Shown here: one piece after another, positions 21,891-23,698 of the stretch
Position numbering within the stretch: the first letter of the stretch is position 1
Layout: each line of letters begins with the position of its first letter
DNA from: CAZVPF01 sp964628195
Lineage (GTDB): Bacteria; Planctomycetota; Phycisphaerae; Sedimentisphaerales; Anaerohalosphaeraceae
NCBI GenBank assembly: GCA_964628195.1
Contig: CAZVPF010000042.1
Coordinates: 1-23,698, forward strand
Direction of reading: 5' to 3'
DNA length: 23,698 nt
Notes under the pieces: generated by a model
Seen by the model: only the letters and a program-made list of their open reading frames with translations
Database searches by the model: none
Told to the model about the DNA's origin: nothing
Translations under genes and position numbers: made by a program

Positions 21891-23270
21891 TTAACGTCTC
21901 GGCGGCACATGAATGCTCATCCCGTAAGCGTCTTCCCACGCCTCTTTAAGAACCTCCGAAACGGTCGGATGCGGGAAGCTGACATCGGCGATCTTCTCTT
22001 TCGAGCCGATAAGAGCCCTCGCCGCCGCGATCATCTCCGTAACCGTCGCACCGACCATCGTCACACCCATTATCGCGTCGTCTTTCTTGTTCCTTATAAC
22101 TCTCACTTCGCCAATGCCCTCGTTATGGGCCACGCTCCTGCCGTTCGAGCGGAAGTTCGCCTTGCCCACGTAAGTATCAATACCCATCTCGGCGCACTTT
22201 GTTTCACTTTTTCCCACCGACGCAACCTCCGGGAACGTGTAAACCGCCCGCGGCACCAGGCTGTAATCGCCCATCTCCGCGCCATGTCCTGCCGTGTTCT
22301 CCGCCGCAACTTCCGCCTCCCAGAACGCCCCGTGCGCAAGGTACGTCGTGCCCACCGCGTCGCCGATAGCGTAAACACCCTCGACATTGGTTTGCATTTT
22401 CGAATTAACCTTTATCTTCGGCCCCTCCATTTCAAGCCCGATATTCTTAACGGTCTGCTCGTCGCATACCGCCCGCCTGCCCACCGCCACAAGAACCTTC
22501 TCGCAGTCAACAGACTTACCGGATTCAAGATTAACTTTCGCCGCACCTGCGTTTACTTCAACCCCCGTTACCTTCTGGCTGGTCATGGTCTCGATGCCCA
22601 GCTTCTTGAACTCCTTCGCCAGCAGCCCGCCGACCCACGGGTCCTCGTTCGGCAAAAGCCTGTCCAGCGCCTCTACAATGGTCACCTTCGCGCCCACCGT
22701 CGAATACACGCACGCCATCTCACAGCCGATAACACCGCCGCCGATTATCACCATCGACTTGGGAATCTCAGGCAGCGAAAGCGCCTCCTTGCTCGATATG
22801 ATCGTCTTGTAATCGAACGGAAACGCCGGAATATTAATCGGCACAGAACCGGTCGCGATAATAATATTCTTTGTCTCGATCTCCGTCGACCCGTCAACTG
22901 TTATTTTGCCCGGCTCGGTAATAATCCCCGTACCGTTGAATATCTTGATATCGTTCGACTGCACAAGCCCCGTAACACCCTTGGTGAAACCAGTCACGAT
23001 CGCGTCCTTCCGCGAGATCATCTTCTTCCAGTTAGGCCTGACCTCCCCCGTAAGTTCCAGCCCCATCAGGTTCGAGTGCTTCGCCTCCAGCAGAAAATGC
23101 GCCGAAGCAAGCAGCGACTTCGAGGGAATACACCCCCAGTTCAGGCAAGTCCCGCCCATCGCTTCCTTTTCTATTATTGCCGTCGCCGCCCCAAGCTGCG
23201 CACACCTTATCGCCGCCGCATACCCGCCGGGCCCGGCCCCGATCACTACGACATCAAATTTTTCCGCCAT
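21891..23270 (-). CDS. lpdA: dihydrolipoyl dehydrogenase
   Basis: This 459-residue flavoprotein reoxidises dihydrolipoyl groups with NAD+ as the E3/L component of 2-oxoacid dehydrogenases and the glycine cleavage system. The FAD-binding GAGPGGYAAA is at 11-20. The redox disulfide C42/C47 lies in GGTCLNWGCIPSK. The NAD-binding GGGVIGCEMA is near 180. The second FAD motif YAIGDAVG is near 305. The C-terminal active-site HPTVSE has His434 and Glu439. ATG 23270 is chosen because TAGGAG lies 8 bases upstream; a GTG three bases earlier is also possible. It heads the lpdA-lipB-lipA operon. No other dehydrogenase subunit or H protein is adjacent. Confidence 0.96.
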   Translation of the reverse strand: MAEKFDVVVIGAGPGGYAAAIRCAQLGAATAIIEKEAMGGTCLNWGCIPSKSLLASAHFLLEAKHSNLMGLELTGEVRPNWKKMISRKDAIVTGFTKGVTGLVQSNDIKIFNGTGIITEPGKITVDGSTEIETKNIIIATGSVPINIPAFPFDYKTIISSKEALSLPEIPKSMVIIGGGVIGCEMACVYSTVGAKVTIVEALDRLLPNEDPWVGGLLAKEFKKLGIETMTSQKVTGVEVNAGAAKVNLESGKSVDCEKVLVAVGRRAVCDEQTVKNIGLEMEGPKIKVNSKMQTNVEGVYAIGDAVGTTYLAHGAFWEAEVAAENTAGHGAEMGDYSLVPRAVYTFPEVASVGKSETKCAEMGIDTYVGKANFRSNGRSVAHNEGIGEVRVIRNKKDDAIMGVTMVGATVTEMIAAARALIGSKEKIADVSFPHPTVSEVLKEAWEDAYGMSIHVPPRR

Positions 23271-23296
23271 CACACGATCTCCTAACAGTTTTTCCT

Positions 23297-23325
23297 ATTA
23301 TAAGCAAACATTTGCCCGATTTTAA
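23297..23325 (-). promoter_or_regulatory. promoter of the lpdA-lipB-lipA operon
   Basis: On the minus strand: TTAAAA (23325-23320), a 17-base spacer and a perfect TATAAT (23302-23297). This gives a leader of about 20 bases. A second TATAAT lies at 23344-23339 without a good -35. Confidence 0.55.
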
Positions 23326-23354
23326 TATAGATAACGGCATTATATGACAAGACA

Positions 23355-23382
23355 GGCCAAAAAAAAGCCCCTTTTTTCGGCA
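23355..23382 (-). terminator. candidate hairpin terminator of a gene beyond the right edge
   Basis: The block reads GCC followed by A residues, then CCCC, then six T residues and CGGC. On the minus strand the right arm is followed by a T-run. It would fit a terminator for a leftward gene located past 23698. Judged by pairing only. Confidence 0.3.
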
Positions 23383-23559
23383 AATGTCCCCAATGGAACC
23401 AAAACGAAACCAAATACTCACAAAATAACCCCCGCACCCCCATTAGCCCCGTTCTTATCGGCAATTAATATAACCTTACCCCCTGAGCGAGAAGATAAAA
23501 ACCCCGCTGTCGTCTCCCAACCATGCACAAATTTTTCAACGCAAAAACCTCTCACCCTC

Positions 23560-23601
23560 TATTGCCTGTTTCCTGTGTTCTGTCTCCTGTCTCCTGATTC
23601 C
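23560..23601. repeat. degenerate heptanucleotide tandem repeat
   Basis: Six consecutive 7-bp units in register: TATTGCC, TGTTTCC, TGTGTTC, TGTCTCC, TGTCTCC, TGATTCC, i.e. roughly T-[AG]-N-[TC]-[TGC]-CC. Two more perfect TATTGCC units sit at 23647-23660. This recalls short tandem heptanucleotide repeats of other bacterial genomes. Confidence 0.65.
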
Positions 23602-23698
23602 TGCCCAATCCCCGCACCCGAGTTTCACCAGAACGCACCCGAACTCTATTGCCTATTGCCAAATGGGCGTGTTGCCCAACTCATTCTTTACATTGTTT

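Larger units (their letters stand above)
23326..23698. other. non-coding right edge
   Basis: About 370 bases upstream of the lpdA promoter with no convincing gene on either strand. It holds an A/T hairpin near 23355-23382 (GCC-A run, T run-CGGC) that could terminate a leftward gene beyond the window, a heptanucleotide repeat array, and a small hairpin TGGGC/GCCCA at 23664-23678. Confidence 0.5.

Noticed and set aside
21909..23285. A 458-codon open frame on the plus strand
   Set aside because: It lies antisense to lpdA, is rich in Arg and His as expected for the shadow of a GC-biased gene, and matches no family; lpdA motifs on the other strand are complete.
23560..23660. CRISPR array
   Set aside because: The period is 7 bp with no spacers and no long repeat units, so it is a simple tandem repeat.

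Overview
The window reads as chromosomal DNA from a planctomycete, most likely of the Phycisphaerae/Sedimentisphaerales side. The main reason is the left-hand trio of planctomycete-type secreted proteins (DUF1549/DUF1553, DUF1501 with a Tat signal, and a PPC-domain protein). Moderate GC, frequent GTG/TTG starts and a mix of housekeeping and odd membrane proteins fit this. The assignment is inference from gene families; no rRNA or tRNA gene is visible.

Layout. 1-5970 (minus strand): the edge of a probable secreted protein, then the trio transcribed DUF1549/1553 -> DUF1501 -> PPC protein. 6177-7265 (plus): a chorismatase-like protein built of Rid-type domains. 7266-9455: an AT-richer cassette holding an ECF sigma factor and a membrane-anchored partner that overlaps it by 4 bp. 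The cassette is bounded by two 62-bp direct repeats (61/62 identical), each carrying a sigma70-type promoter. 9502-13415 (plus): a run with short gaps, comprising a putative glycoside hydrolase, three tandem paralogous membrane microproteins, a DUF2330 protein and an SDR oxidoreductase. The right-hand repeat copy is its obvious promoter.

13451-14109 (minus) is a HigB/HigA-type toxin-antitoxin pair behind a perfect 16-bp palindrome. 14219-16709 (plus) is a compact smpB-DUF1844-trpC-TSUP run, followed by a small two-helix membrane protein. 17221-18890 holds a divergent pair that both look like inactive enzymes: an amidase-fold protein with its zinc ligands lost (minus) and an HD-like protein without its His-Asp dyad (plus). 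18975-19505 is coaD. 19601-20211 (minus) is a MntA/HepT nucleotidyltransferase/RNase pair. 20338-23270 (minus) is the lipoate operon lpdA-lipB-lipA. The right edge is non-coding with a heptanucleotide tandem repeat.

How it works together. The clearest coherent pathways are lipoylation (LipB transfers octanoate, LipA inserts sulfur, Lpd reoxidises the lipoyl arm), CoA synthesis (CoaD), trans-translation (SmpB) and tryptophan synthesis (TrpC). The accessory interest lies in the repeat-bounded ECF cassette, the microprotein cluster beside a secreted hydrolase and DUF2330 protein, and the two degenerate enzymes sharing one intergenic region.
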